Source of the DNA: Elmis aenea
Lineage: Eukaryota > Arthropoda > Insecta > Coleoptera > Elmidae
Direction of reading: 5' to 3'
DNA: 64,000 nucleotides
Assembly (NCBI GenBank): GCA_947652605.1
Contig: OX393577.1
Coordinates: 8,060,868 to 8,124,867 of the forward strand
Shown here piece by piece: positions 45,936-56,864 of the stretch (the first letter of the stretch is position 1; each line of letters opens with the position of its first letter). The notes under the pieces were generated by a model. It did not search any database. It was not told where the DNA came from and was given only the letters and a program-made list of their open reading frames with translations. The position numbers and the translations under genes are program-made.

Positions 45936-47014
45936 TATATTTAACAACTTATTTTACAATGATCAGAATCAATTTAGTACTTTTAGACTTTTGGAGTACC
46001 CAATAAATTTTAATTTATTTAACTTCTTATACCCTCTAATGCAAGTAAGTATGAATAAAAATGATTTACATTGAAATAAATATGTACAAGATTCTAAGAT
46101 ACTTAATAATTTACGAACAAATAAGCTTAAATTATTTTTCAAAAATTGCTTTCGCTTGAAGTAGACGTTAAAAAAGCAAATCTCGTATTTTGTTTTCCTT
46201 ATCCGGAGACTAAAAACAGATTGCACATAACTTTGTATGTAACACTCATTCTTATTACACAAAGCTCGTACGAAAGCTAACTCCATCCAAACAAATCCCC
46301 CATAACTTTTTATATAAAGATTAATTTTAGCTAAGTTCTGTTGGAAAGCAAAACTTAAGATAAGTGTATTTGTTAGCTACAAATTTTAAATACACAATGT
46401 ATTAGTTATTACTTTCTTTTATTTATTTAAATGAGTAAATTATATTAATCCCATTAAAAGATTATTCTTCTAATACGATTTTTCGTGCACGATAAAGATT
46501 TTTCGCTTCACTACAAAAAACAATAGTCCTACATTTGACGGTACAGGGACTTGCGTCTAAATAAATAAATAAATAAATAATACATTTGAAAATAAAAATG
46601 AGCGTTATTTAAGAATTTCATATAAGATGATCTAATTTTGATAAGAATAGAAATAAAATCATGTTTTTTAATCCAGATCATTGTTTTTTTTCTACAATGG
46701 ATGTAAGATATGATTGTTGCTTAGTTCTGATTTTTTAAATTGATTAATTATTTTAAAAAAAATTAAATTTGGCGCTTGTTAAAAGTAACGAAGTTGATGA
46801 CGATACAAAATAGATGAAAAGTCTGTAACAAAATCTTATTAGATCAATGTATAAAAAAACTAATTTGCACAACTTTGTAATTTTTCTATATCTCTAAAAA
46901 TAAACTTCTTTATGCAAAAAAATATTTTTTTTTAATAACTGCCCAACCAATATAGTCATGGTAATTTTCTTTAGGATTATTAGTCAGCACAAAACTACAC
47001 ATCTTTGACTTTTA
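45936..47014. other. No gene; TAAA microsatellite
   Basis: AT-rich. A (TAAA)n run of about six units lies at 46558-46581 and could be the tail of a lost retroelement. The 105-codon minus-strand frame at 45969-46286 has no recognisable content. Confidence 0.5.
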
Positions 47015-47440
47015 GTAAAAGACGCCCAAGCGCCGGTACCTCTTCTGTAATATATACCGCATATATGGATGTTAACATTAGTACCGTAAGACAACACCCC
47101 ATGTACGATAAGATAACTAGAAAATTGTTAAAGTTATATTTTAAAATTACCTTGAGGTGTTTAGCTAACATAATCGAAGCCGTTTTTGACAATTTTAGCA
47201 AAAGACGCCCAAGCGTCGGACGTCTTAAGCAATACATACCGCATATATGGATAATAACGTCAATACCGTAAGAAACACCCTGTATAAGATACAATAACTA
47301 GAAAATTATTTAACTTATCGTTCTAAAATTACTTGGGCATGTTTAGCCAACATAGTCAAAGCCGTTTTTGTCAATTTTAGCCAAAGACACCCAAGCGTCG
47401 GTACCTCTTTTGCAATATACAGGGTGCACCACGACCCTGA
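47015..47440. repeat. Tandem repeat, ~183-bp unit, 2.3 copies
   Basis: GACGCCCAAG (or GACACCCAAG) occurs at 47021, 47204 and 47386. Each time it follows a TTTTAGYAAAAGAC-like context and is followed by related sequence, including a CATATATGG block. The two open frames covering this stretch are by-products of the repeat. Confidence 0.85.
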
Positions 47441-47540
47441 GATTCTTTGATAGCTCCTTTATTAATGAAAATATCAAAAAATGTTTAATACAAATATTGT
47501 GCGAACCTATTTTCTACATAACCTAAAATTATTTTCAAAT

Positions 47541-47945
47541 ATACAGGGTGTTTCGTTTGACCGGCACATATAAAAATTTAATTTTTTTAAATAGAACACT
47601 CTGTATATTTTTACATTTTTGGATTCCTCTTAAAATTTACTTTAAAAAATGTATGAGGTTATATGGGTCTTAAGTCAACAGTTTTCGTAAAATTTACATT
47701 TTTATGAAATTTTTGAGCAATACAGCACTTTCAATTTTTTTTAACATTAAAGTTATTTAAAAAACCGGTAAAATTTCGTTTAAAGTTGAGATTGACAATA
47801 GATTAATTAACACTTTGCGCTAGCTACATTTAAAAAATATTATACAGGGTGTTTTTTACGCTTGGTCAAACTTGTGAAACTTTAAACATCGATAAGTCAT
47901 TTTTCTTAAATGCAACACCCTGTATATTTTTACATTTTCTTGTAG
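47541..47945. repeat. Repeated ACAGGGTGT ... ACACCCTGT units
   Basis: ATACAGGGTGT at 47541 and 47843 (302 bp apart) are each followed, 55-90 bp later, by a complementary end plus TATATTTTTACATTTT. Two diverged copies of one short element or tandem unit. The same end type is seen at 19262 and 58955. Confidence 0.55.
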
Positions 47946-49230
47946 AGAATTTAATTGTCTTTCGAAATTATTAAGCATGTTCTATACCTAAAGTTAATAT
48001 TTTTCGAGCTATCTCGATTTTTATTAGTATTACTAAAGCAATTAAAATATTTTAAATTCGGCCATGGACGTAAGTCGTAATTTTTCAAAGAATTTTTAAA
48101 CAAAAGAATAAAAAGAGCTGCAATTTTAATTTTAGTCCAATAACGTACCCCGTATATATGATAACATTAATACCGTAAAACAGGTATTCTATACCAGGGG
48201 TCCATGGTCCCCCAAGGGGAACGTGAAGCTTCTACAGGGGTATATGTCAAATATAATGCCCGAAATAATTTAATGGTTGAAATCAAGAATCAACAATTTT
48301 CGCACGAATATTTTTACATGTATGCCTCATTGAAATAACATCAATTTGAGACACATCATAATGCCACTTAATGCAGGTTTCACCCCGATATATTTCTAGT
48401 TTTGTTTGCTGGGATTATATTTAAAAATAAACCAGGTAATTGCTGAGGTAATTAGATCTACAACACCCGATATAGCATATATAGTATATGTATGTACGGC
48501 AAAACCTTAAAATATAAGCGTTTTTTTGTACAATTTACAGTTTAATCTCAGCTCTAAACGAAATAATTTTGCACAACATTTCTATTAAATCCGGATACTT
48601 TTTACGCGACAGCCAAGTTTATGTGCGATCCGAATTCGCAGAATATAACAGTTTAATCGCTATAAGCCTAAATGAGTTACGCATACATTGTCCTGTATCT
48701 GGTGAGTAATTACCGAACTTTATTGACGGAAGCAAGTATACACTTGTGTGATTCAATTTTTCACCTACTGTATTAAAGCAACCCCATTAATTATCTAACA
48801 ACGATCGTCTGTCGGGCCATTAATTCCCGCTAAAAAATGTTTTTGACTGTCAACACGCACATGTTGCAAGGCACACTTGTATAAATTAAACTGCGCTATA
48901 TACGGCTTTCACGTGAAATAGTAGAATGCTTTCAGATTGAATTTATTATGACGTTTATATCTTCTATATTCTGGTTCGAAACAGTTTATTTCTGAATCGC
49001 ACAAATGCTTTTCTCGTTTTTGTAATTCATGTCGTAATACTGCCACTAAGGTAAATTGCGTTTTAAAAGAACACGGCCATTTGCTTCCACATTCGACTAA
49101 TATAATTATAAGTGTTTGCGCTTTTAATGTAAAGAGTTAAATTCGCTCTGCGTTTAAGAAGCACAAGAACCTTTTTAGTTAATATAATTGTCACCCGAAT
49201 ATGTTCAAAAATGACACAATATTGTACTGT
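47946..49230. other. No gene recognised
   Basis: AT-rich. CAGGGGTCCATGGTCCCC at 48195 could be a hAT end but has no partner. A partial 183-bp-type unit (ATTAATACCGTAAAACAGG) is near 48160. Confidence 0.45.
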
Positions 49231-49507
49231 CAGAGCTGGGTATTACTCGAATAGTTCATATTTTAAATAGTTTCAAAATACTTTTTTAGTAGGGTAACTG
49301 CTATAGTTATTGGCCCCCTTAAGCAAAATTTCATATTGCAAGTGAGATAATTAATTAATTTTTCGATATTAAAATATAAAAACTGAACTGTGGTGTAGAC
49401 CAATAAACTTATTTTCATATTTAAAATTCGAATTTGATGTATCATAAGTTTTTAATCGTAAAAATTCATTATTTTTTAAACACTACGCAGTTTGTAGTTA
49501 TTGGCAT

Positions 49508-50115
49508 GTCTTTAGGTCTATGTCCTGGGCCCCCCCACATTTGAAATGTAACTTTTTTTTTAATGTAGAAGGTTGTGCTAGCCTTGTGCTGGCGTGCTTT
49601 GTTAAAATTTTTGATTGTGCTGGTTTCGTTAGGCTACAAATTCAATTTGAATTTGGGGGGGCTGTGGACATGATAGCCCCCCCACCACGTATTTTAAACA
49701 TTTTTTTTAGACAGATATGTTGTGCTAGCCTTGTGCTGGCGTGCTTTGTTAAAATTTTTGAGTGTGCTGGTTCCGTTAGGTTACAAATTCAATTTTAATT
49801 TGGGGGGGCTGTGGACATGATAGCCCCCCCACCACGTAATTTAAACATTTTTTTTAGACAGATATGTTGTGCTAGTCTTGTGCTGGCGTGCTTTGTTAAA
49901 ATTTTTGATTGTGCTGGTTCCATTACACCACAATTTTGTTTTTAAATTGGAGGGGCTGTAGACATGATAGCCCCCCCACCCAGTAATTTAAACATTTTTT
50001 TTAGATAGATGTGTTGTGCTTGCCTTGTGCTGGCGTGTGCTGTTAAAATTTTTGATTGTGCTGTTTCGTTACGCTACGATTTTGGTTTAAAATCTGAGGG
50101 GCTCTAGACATGATT
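49508..50115. repeat. Minisatellite, ~147-bp unit, four copies, with G7/C7 hairpins
   Basis: TTGTGCTAGCCTTGTGCTGG recurs at 49573, 49720, 49867 and 50016 with small changes (spacing 147, 147, 149). Two units end in a perfect stem, GGGGGGGCT with AGCCCCCCC around an 11-base loop (49655-49683 and 49802-49830). The third has one mismatch (49949-49977) and the fourth is degenerate. Confidence 0.9.
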
Positions 50116-50724
50116 AGATTTGCTTTTGTATACATTGAACCATTATTGTTATCTCTGAAAAGGGTGACTTCTAAAAAAATTATTGAATAATCTGTTTCTG
50201 TAAATTAAATTTTTTGGTGGTAACTGTTGAATAAGTTTAAAATGTTATTTATTGACTTTGGATTTTGGAACGCCTAAAATTAAATCGTCTACATATTTCT
50301 TTAAAAAAGGGATGTTATCAGATATTTTTGGCATTATTGTTTTTAATAAATCATCTTATATTATTTTTGCAATAATAGGGTGGGGGGGGGGCATTTGTAA
50401 GAAATATTTTAAAGTGCTATGTTGTAACAATGTTTGTCCTATAATTTTCGTCTAGGTAAAGCAATTTTATGTATTTTAAATGTGTCTATGGCATCTAAAA
50501 AAAATTATAACAGTTTCAATTAAAATTATTAATGACATGAATCAAAATAAAGCTACATATGCCACTCATCAATTAAATAATACTGTAAAGTACAAGCACG
50601 TATTTTTTTAAATTTTATTATAAGGACTTTTTGCTGATTTTTCATCACAGATGTACAATTTTTAATTTTAACTATTAAACTATTAACTTTCAACTATTAA
50701 AGAATGTTACACTACTATGTTACA

Positions 50725-50924
50725 NNNNNNNNNNNNNNNNNNNNNNNNNNNNNNNNNNNNNNNNNNNNNNNNNNNNNNNNNNNNNNNNNNNNNNNNNNNN
50801 NNNNNNNNNNNNNNNNNNNNNNNNNNNNNNNNNNNNNNNNNNNNNNNNNNNNNNNNNNNNNNNNNNNNNNNNNNNNNNNNNNNNNNNNNNNNNNNNNNNN
50901 NNNNNNNNNNNNNNNNNNNNNNNN
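50725..50924. other. Assembly gap (200 N)
   Basis: Exactly 200 unknown bases. It interrupts the pogo-like coding segment, so the true length of the element may be larger or smaller. Confidence 0.99.
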
Positions 50925-51225
50925 ACTTAAACCATCCTTTTCCAGGTGTATTGGTTTTGAACAAGGTTTCTCTTTTAGAATCCTCTAGAAACTTTTTAAC
51001 GGATAGCTTAATATCGTCAAATCGTTTGGAAAAACCTTTTTTTTTTTTGCTTTCTTCTAGCCAGGCCACAATTATAGCTTCTTTGGAATGAGTCAGTACT
51101 GAAGAAGGACCATGGCGTTCTTTAACAAATTTTTCGCAAAGGCGGAACTGCGATGTGGCCCTAGGAACATTATACATCTTCGAAGCTTCTCGTTTAGATA
51201 TTCCATTTTTACAGCCTCTAATGGT
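50925..51225 (-). CDS. pogo-type transposase, N-terminal DNA-binding part (truncated by the gap)
   Basis: Read on the minus strand from about 51225: NGISKREASKMYNVPRATSQ is a psq-type helix-turn-helix. ERHGPSSVLTHSKEAIIVAW is followed by FSKRFDDIKLSVKKFLED and then NTPGKGWFK at the edge of the gap. The spacing and the GKGWF motif are those of the CENP-B-type HTH of pogo/Tigger/jerky transposases, which bind the element ends. About 100 residues are readable with no stop. ATTAG just upstream could be an intron acceptor, so the true start may lie in another exon. The DDE catalytic domain should follow inside or beyond the gap; the readable sequence after it (50110-50724) shows no such domain. 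It sits within the TIRs at 49292 and 51875. Confidence 0.8.
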
Positions 51226-52129
51226 CTAATGCTTATTCAATATCGTTCTTATTGTATTTTTTTTTAGTAAAAACAACTTCGTTTTACTTTTGGCATTTTC
51301 AGGAAATTTACAATTTAAATTTGCCGGTAAATTTTACACTGTGTATAGTTATTGGCATACAATACTTTAGTTATTGGCCACGGTTAATAACTGAATCTAG
51401 GCAGAATTCAGGTGTACTAGTTTTTGGCCGCCTATGCCAATAACTATAGTTTTTCATATTTTTATGATCCAATTGTTAGCCGCCCTTTAAATAAATCGAT
51501 TATTCCAACTGTAGCCACAGAATTATGTATTTTTGTTACTTTATAGTGTGGTAAGGTTATAGAGTTTGTAATATTATTTTGCCAACCAATAATTGATAAT
51601 AAAATAAGCTTTTCAAAATTGACACTCACCTTAAGGTGTTCACGTTTACCGCGCCCTTTCTTACTTGTGACTGCAACGTGCTCTAGATAAATATGATTTT
51701 TTATTTTTGTTACCAACACTATTACAAAATGAGTTACTAGTTTTAAACAAAAATGATTAAAGTTTGCAAACCAATAAACAGAATCCCCTAAATTTATTTA
51801 GAATTCTTATTATATGCGATTAAATGCAGACTATGCCAATAACTACACTAAGGCCAATAACTGTAGCAGTTACCCTATTCAGTATTCAGTAATCTTGGAT
51901 ATTTTATTAGTATTCAATAGTCAATACTTTTTCATAGTATTCATGAATATTGAAAGTAATCATGAATACTCTTAGTATTTATGAATACTAATTGTATTTA
52001 TGAACCTAAAATGTACTCTTAAATACTCTGGCAGGAGTGTATGGGCGCAAAAAAATGTTATGGGGTGCTGCGGGCGCAAGGACTTTTAACTTAAGCTGTC
52101 TTATCTGTCAGGAGGTTTTCTATAATCAA

Positions 52130-53138
52130 ACAAAAATGTGCCTATGGATATAAGCCCTGTACATAATATACCTACATGTATATGTGTATTAGTAGATAAG
52201 ATGAATTTAGATCTAAGTAATATTTATAAATGGCTATGCGATAATAATTTATGTATTAATCTTGATAAATCCAAATTTATGATTTTGGGAACCAAACACA
52301 TTATCTATAAAACAAATATTTATAATGCTAATCTGGATATAAAAATTAGCAACACTAATTTAGAAAGAGTAACCGAAATTAAATACCTTGGTGATATATT
52401 AGATGAAAATTTTACGTTTAAGTTACACACAAAATACGTGATGAACAAAATTTCCAAAACGATTTTTCCCTTCAAAAGATGTAGCAAACACATTAATATG
52501 TACACTAGAGTTTTACTGTATAAAACAATAATAGCTCCTCATTTTGAGTTTTGTGCTTCATTACTTATTAATTTAAATAAAAATGAGCTTCAACAGTTAC
52601 AGAAATTACAAAATCGCGTCATGCGCACTATTTTAAAGTGTTAAATTCATTCCCCTATCAAGGTTATGTTAAATACACTTCAATTTATGAGTAATAATCA
52701 GAGAATAATATTTAGAACATTAGAGCTAGTTTTAAAAATTAAATTACAAAAAACACCAAAATATCTGTATGAAAATATAAAATTAGTCCATGAGATCCAC
52801 AGTTATAAAACTAGAAATAGGCTTGATTTTGTTATAGAGAAATGTACTAAAAGTCAAACTGCTCGTTCGTTGTTTTATCAATGTTTTAAAATATTTGATA
52901 ATATGCCGCATCAAGTCAAAATATGTAATATTTATAAGAAGGGTATTAAATTAATTAAGGAGTACGTATTAGATCGCTATTAAACTATTATTTAAGATAT
53001 TTAGAATTTAGAAGATTTTTAGATTTTTATTTTATTTCATTCTATTTTTATTTTTATTATATTTACTATTACCTATGTAGATTATGTTACAATGTAATAG
53101 CAATTGCTAAATAAAACGAACTTAACTAACTAACTAAC
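52130..53138 (+). mobile_element. 5'-truncated jockey/CR1-like LINE
   Basis: Contains the coding relic at 52138-52983 and a 3' UTR ending in a tail of AACT repeats (ACTAACTAACTAAC to about 53138), typical of jockey-type LINE 3' ends. It lies inside the hAT element at 49231-54181. I could not define a target duplication. Confidence 0.8.
52138..52983 (+). pseudogene. jockey/CR1-like reverse transcriptase, C-terminal part, one in-frame stop
   Basis: Reads KMNLDLSNIYKWLCDNN, then LDKSKFMILG, TEIKYLGDILDENFTF, YKTIIAPHFEFCASLL and LQKLQNRVMRTILKC, followed by a single stop (52642-52644). The same frame then continues with SPIKVMLNTLQFM, IHSYKTRNRLDF and LFYQCFKIFDNMP, ending EYVLDRY at 52983. These are the blocks after the catalytic palm of jockey/CR1-like LINE polymerases: thumb and C-terminal region. 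About 280 codons survive with one nonsense change, the least decayed LINE coding in the window. The catalytic YADD motif lies upstream of the truncation point and is absent. Confidence 0.85.
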
Positions 53139-53215
53139 TATATTATACATAAATTTTTTTGAAGACAATACTAATGAATTTTTATATTTTATCAAAGCAA
53201 AAAGAAAAATTAAAA

Positions 53216-53693
53216 CTAACAAGATAAAGTAGGTAAATACTTTAAGGAAATTATTTTATTATGACAGTTAACAAATTTTAATAAACATATTTTACGGAAA
53301 ACATTAAAATAAACGAGACCATTTTTCGTGATGTGAAGGCTGACACTGTATTTTTTAATTAATAGAAGTATTTCAAAATCTGTATTATGATAAAAACTAT
53401 TGCTCATGCAATTGATCAAATCGTCTGTTAGACGTGATCTAAATTTATTTTTAATTAATTGCATTGTCAAAAGTGCAGATTCGCTTAAGTACAACCAAAA
53501 TATATTTAATTTTAACACGCCGAATTTTTTTTATATAAAGCTTAAACAGCAACCTAGCACCATCATTTTTTAATTCTACAATTTCTTTTTCTAAATTATC
53601 TACTTTTGCTTTTATAAATTTACTTTTTGTATTCAAAGCAGTACCTATAATGTCAACATCGTGTAATGGATTTTCAAAGTAAAATAAAATCAA
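53216..53693 (-). pseudogene. hAT transposase C-terminal dimerisation region (decayed)
   Basis: Two overlapping minus-strand frames make one protein end. The first (53693-53451) has FENPLHDVDIIG and a LEKEIVELKNDG stretch. After a frame change the second gives SESALLTMQLIKNKFRSRLT, then DDLINCMSN and NTDFEILLL. 'CESAFSTM..IKNK.R.RLTD..L..C....Y..DF..L' is the conserved C-terminus (hATC region) of hAT transposases, which mediates multimerisation. The catalytic DDE part is missing or unrecognisable. It belongs to the surrounding hAT element at 49231-54181. Confidence 0.75.
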
Positions 53694-54181
53694 CTTAATA
53701 TGTTAAATTTGTAATATCGTTCATTAAATTGATTAGCTAACTTCATAATATATTTAACGTATAATTTTTAATCTAATAAAACTGTTTAGCCGGAAATATT
53801 TTTAACATTTTGGGAAAACAGCAATAGAATAATGTATTTAAGTGTGATATACAAAGAGTTAATGTACCTTGTACTTGTATTAATAGAACTAATCATATCT
53901 ACTTTTATCCACCTTGCGGTTCAATATTTAACGGATAAAATTTTATAAAATAAAAAATAAATATTGAACAAGTTTAAGCGTTTCATAAACCGTTTGTTTG
54001 CTACTGTCGGTCGAGGGCGTTTCACGCGGGCGCCTTTAAAACGCATTTTTTTAGTTGGTATTCAGTATTAAAAATTGGTTGATTATTGGCTGATATTTAG
54101 TATTCAAGTTTTTGAATACTTCTTTGTCGGTATTTAGTATTCAATATTTAAATACTTTTTCTGTATTCATACCCAGCTCTG

Positions 54182-56437
54182 ACCGTCAGTTTATATCAAA
54201 GTGCAACCAAACTTTTCTGAAACTAAATTCTTAAATTCGTCAAGTATCTTTTTTAGTAAGACGTATAAATAAGAAATAATGAAATTCAATTTTTTTTTCT
54301 TTACGTAGAATCTTTTGCAAAAACGCAAGACCAGTTTAAAGACTCTCGTTTCGTCATCCGTAGCAGTCTCATTTATCTCATGATCTCCAATAAATTCTGT
54401 TTAGATTTTTCCCCCGATTTTTCATAATAAAACTATGAAGGAAATGCGCATTAGGTGGAAACACTGTATACTCGTATAACTAAAAAAAACTCTAAAACGT
54501 AATAGAAACCGTAGTTGACTGTGAGTTTGTTTAAAGCTTAATTTTCTCTGTTTTCAATGAATTTAAGGTTGATACAGTTATTTTTACAAACAAAACAGTT
54601 GCAAGAGCTTTTGTTTGTTTTTACACAAAACACATATTCGACAATATACAAACAGTTGAAAAGCCGATAAATGTTGTTTTAAACCGAAACCAGCAAAATA
54701 TGACTAAGTGAAAAAAAGCGATTTTTAAACTGAAATGAACTGTGAGTTACTGCAATTTTAAAAAAACTTGTAAACATGCATCCACTACATAAAATTCAAT
54801 GATTAGTGAGAATTCTTATTATGTCAAAAGACAGTGATGTTAGGCAGTTTCCAAAATTTATTTAGATTCCCCGATCCCCGGAGAATTCACGCAGGTCGCT
54901 AGTACATGTTCTTAATTATCTATAAACACAGCAATGCACAGAAGGGAATACTTAAAATCGCTAAGCTATGAAGACCGTCAGTTGTGCTCTGTCGAATGAT
55001 AACATTAACTTAAACGAAAGCTCAATATTAATTTTGTACATGTAAAATCATAACCGAAACGTTAACTTTCAACAATGTATTTCCCGGAAGAACTTTGGCG
55101 GCAATCAACAGCTGCGCAACAAAAATATTATCATAACTGAAAACATGAGATACAAAAGACAACATTGTTATTACATTAACATAAAAGTGTTAAAATAAAA
55201 TGAGTTTTACTAAGTAGATATGGAAAAATTGACAATGAGTGTCTTGTTCAAATATTATATCAATAAAACTACATTTTTCATTAATGATTTCACATAATTT
55301 TTTAAAATATTTCAGACTTTATTGAATGGCTATCCAATATGAACATAAACAAACTATGGTAAATATAAAATTGCAAAATTTCAACCCACCAAAATGTTCT
55401 GATTTAAAAACTAACAGGGGTCGCACTTTTCAGCCTCCTGTGAAGGTGGGAGATGATTAAAAATATTACCATGGGAAACCTTTCAATAAGGAAAAAACAT
55501 CTAATAAATATCATTCTCCTACATTTATCCAAATTTGAGAAATAAAATAAAAAACTAATTTTACCGCTCTCCTTTAGGGGGGTGTAACTCCGAAAGGAGA
55601 CGTCCAATAAAACAAAAATGTATATAAAAGACCCCCCTTAATTTTCGATGAGGAATCACCTTTCGAATTTTTTCGCAATATTTAAGAAACACCCTGTATA
55701 GTAATTAAATTTTATTTATAGCGGTTCCATAATAGCAATCAGAGTTTTCTATAGAGCAAATGAATTGTTTTCATTTTGAAATCATAATAGTTACAGTCAT
55801 TTGTCTAATGCACACGACAAAATATTTCAAGTTAACTCTAAGTAATTTAAAAAATATACAAAATTCATCATCTTCTGTTAGACGTTCGAAATGGCCGACA
55901 ATTTTTTAGCTGAAACGTTGATTTATGTATGCTGTATAACTAATAAATTTTCGTAGAACCGCAATTTAATACTTTTAACGAGTTTTTGTTGTGTTCCAGA
56001 TTGTATTTTGGAGATATTTTTTGAAACACAACACTAGAGTAATTCCATAAATTTCTTATATTTATTGAGCGCTAAAAATAAAATTTCAATACAGAAAAAA
56101 ATTAATACGTTCATATTAATACGTCATTTAGATTCTTTGTACTGCACGTTTTAAAGGAGATTGAAAAAATTTTTCATTTCGCAATTTACATAAAATTTAT
56201 TATGGAAATTATCGGTGATCAAATAAATCAATAATACGTTCTGCATTTTTTTTTTAGCAAAATTGAGTATTAACTAAGGATACTCAAACCAATTCAAAAA
56301 TAATTTTACAAACTTATAAACAGAATAGAACAACTTAAAACGAATTCTATGAAGATTAATCAACATTATATAAACATTGTTTGTAACATATCCAACAGTA
56401 CTATCTTATCTACAATTTATTAATAATTACTTTCAAC
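54182..56437. other. No gene recognised; one MITE-like segment
   Basis: AT-rich. The segment at 55320-55700 has a GGGGGGTGTAACTCCGAAAG block and ends AAACACCCTGTATAG, an end type seen on MITEs in this window, but the other end is not clear. Confidence 0.5.
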
Positions 56438-56864
56438 CAGGGGTTTGGAGCGGAGCTCGGAGCTGGAGCATGGAGCAGTGGAGTAATGGGTTTTTGCCCG
56501 GAGCAGGAGCGGAGCCCGGAGCAAATAATTTTGATTGCTCCACTGCTCCAGTTTATTATGTACAATTTTTAAAAAAGCTACTTTTTTCCCCTTTTTTTCA
56601 AGGTTTGAAAATCAATATTTTTTTTTTCAAACATTTATTTAACTTCACTTGTTTCTTAAGGTCAAATATTGTTATTTTTGTCCAACTTCTACATATCCAA
56701 AAAAATTAAAACTTTGTTTTTAAAAACAATTTTTTTTAATCAAACATTTTTTTAAAAAAATTTTAACAATATTTGGAGCACGGAGCGGAGCTGGAGCAGG
56801 CATTTTGATGCCGGAGCGGAGCTGGAGCGGAGCAATTAAAAAATCGGACTGCTTCAAACCCCTA
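56438..56864. mobile_element. hAT-type MITE, copy 2 (427 bp)
   Basis: Same family and orientation as 37170-37578: it starts CAGGGGTTTGGAGCGGAGC and ends CTTCAAACCCCTA, where the usual terminal G is A. The target duplication is CTTTCAAC (56430-56437) and CTTTTAAC (56865-56872), one mismatch. GGAGC repeats fill both ends. Non-coding. Confidence 0.9.

Larger units (their letters stand above)
49292..51875. mobile_element. pogo-like element (2.58 kb) with TA target duplication
   Basis: TA at 49290-49291 and 51876-51877. The 24-bp terminal repeats differ at one position; they start GGGTAACTGCTATAGTTATT on the left and GGGTAACTGCTACAGTTATT on the right strand. GTTATTGGC recurs inside both ends (49497, 51346, 51370, 51836 region), as expected for subterminal transposase sites. 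It contains a minus-strand pogo-type coding segment, a minisatellite and the assembly gap. Removing it rejoins the hAT sequence as AGTATTCAGTATTCAG. Confidence 0.9.
49231..54181. mobile_element. hAT element, split by a pogo element and a LINE
   Basis: Terminal repeats CAGAGCTGGGTATTAC (49231) and GTATTCATACCCAGCTCTG (to 54181). Subterminal repeats of AGTATTCA/TGAATACT type lie inside both ends (51878-52030 and 54055-54165). A decayed hAT transposase C-terminus lies on the minus strand at 53216-53693. Without the insertions the element would be about 1.4 kb. I see no convincing 8-bp target duplication (left TGTACTGT, right ACCGTCAG). Confidence 0.8.

Noticed and set aside
45969..46286. 105-codon minus-strand frame
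   Set aside because: Composition follows the AT-rich background; no motif and no splice or start context.
46995..47294. Overlapping ~90-codon frames on both strands
   Set aside because: Explained by the 183-bp tandem repeat; no domain content.
48195..48260. CAGGGGTCCATGGTCCCC as a hAT left end
   Set aside because: Plausible terminus, but no inverse partner, duplication or coding relic found.
49508..50115. Four regularly spaced repeats considered as a CRISPR-like array
   Set aside because: Units of ~147 bp without unique spacers, eukaryotic context, no cas genes: an ordinary minisatellite.
50704..51091. Open frames running through the N gap
   Set aside because: Most of their length is unknown bases; only the minus-strand frame to the right of the gap has recognisable content.
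49223..54189. ACTGTCAG / ACCGTCAG as the hAT target duplication
   Set aside because: The left copy overlaps the first three bases of the terminal repeat, so it cannot be a true flanking duplication.
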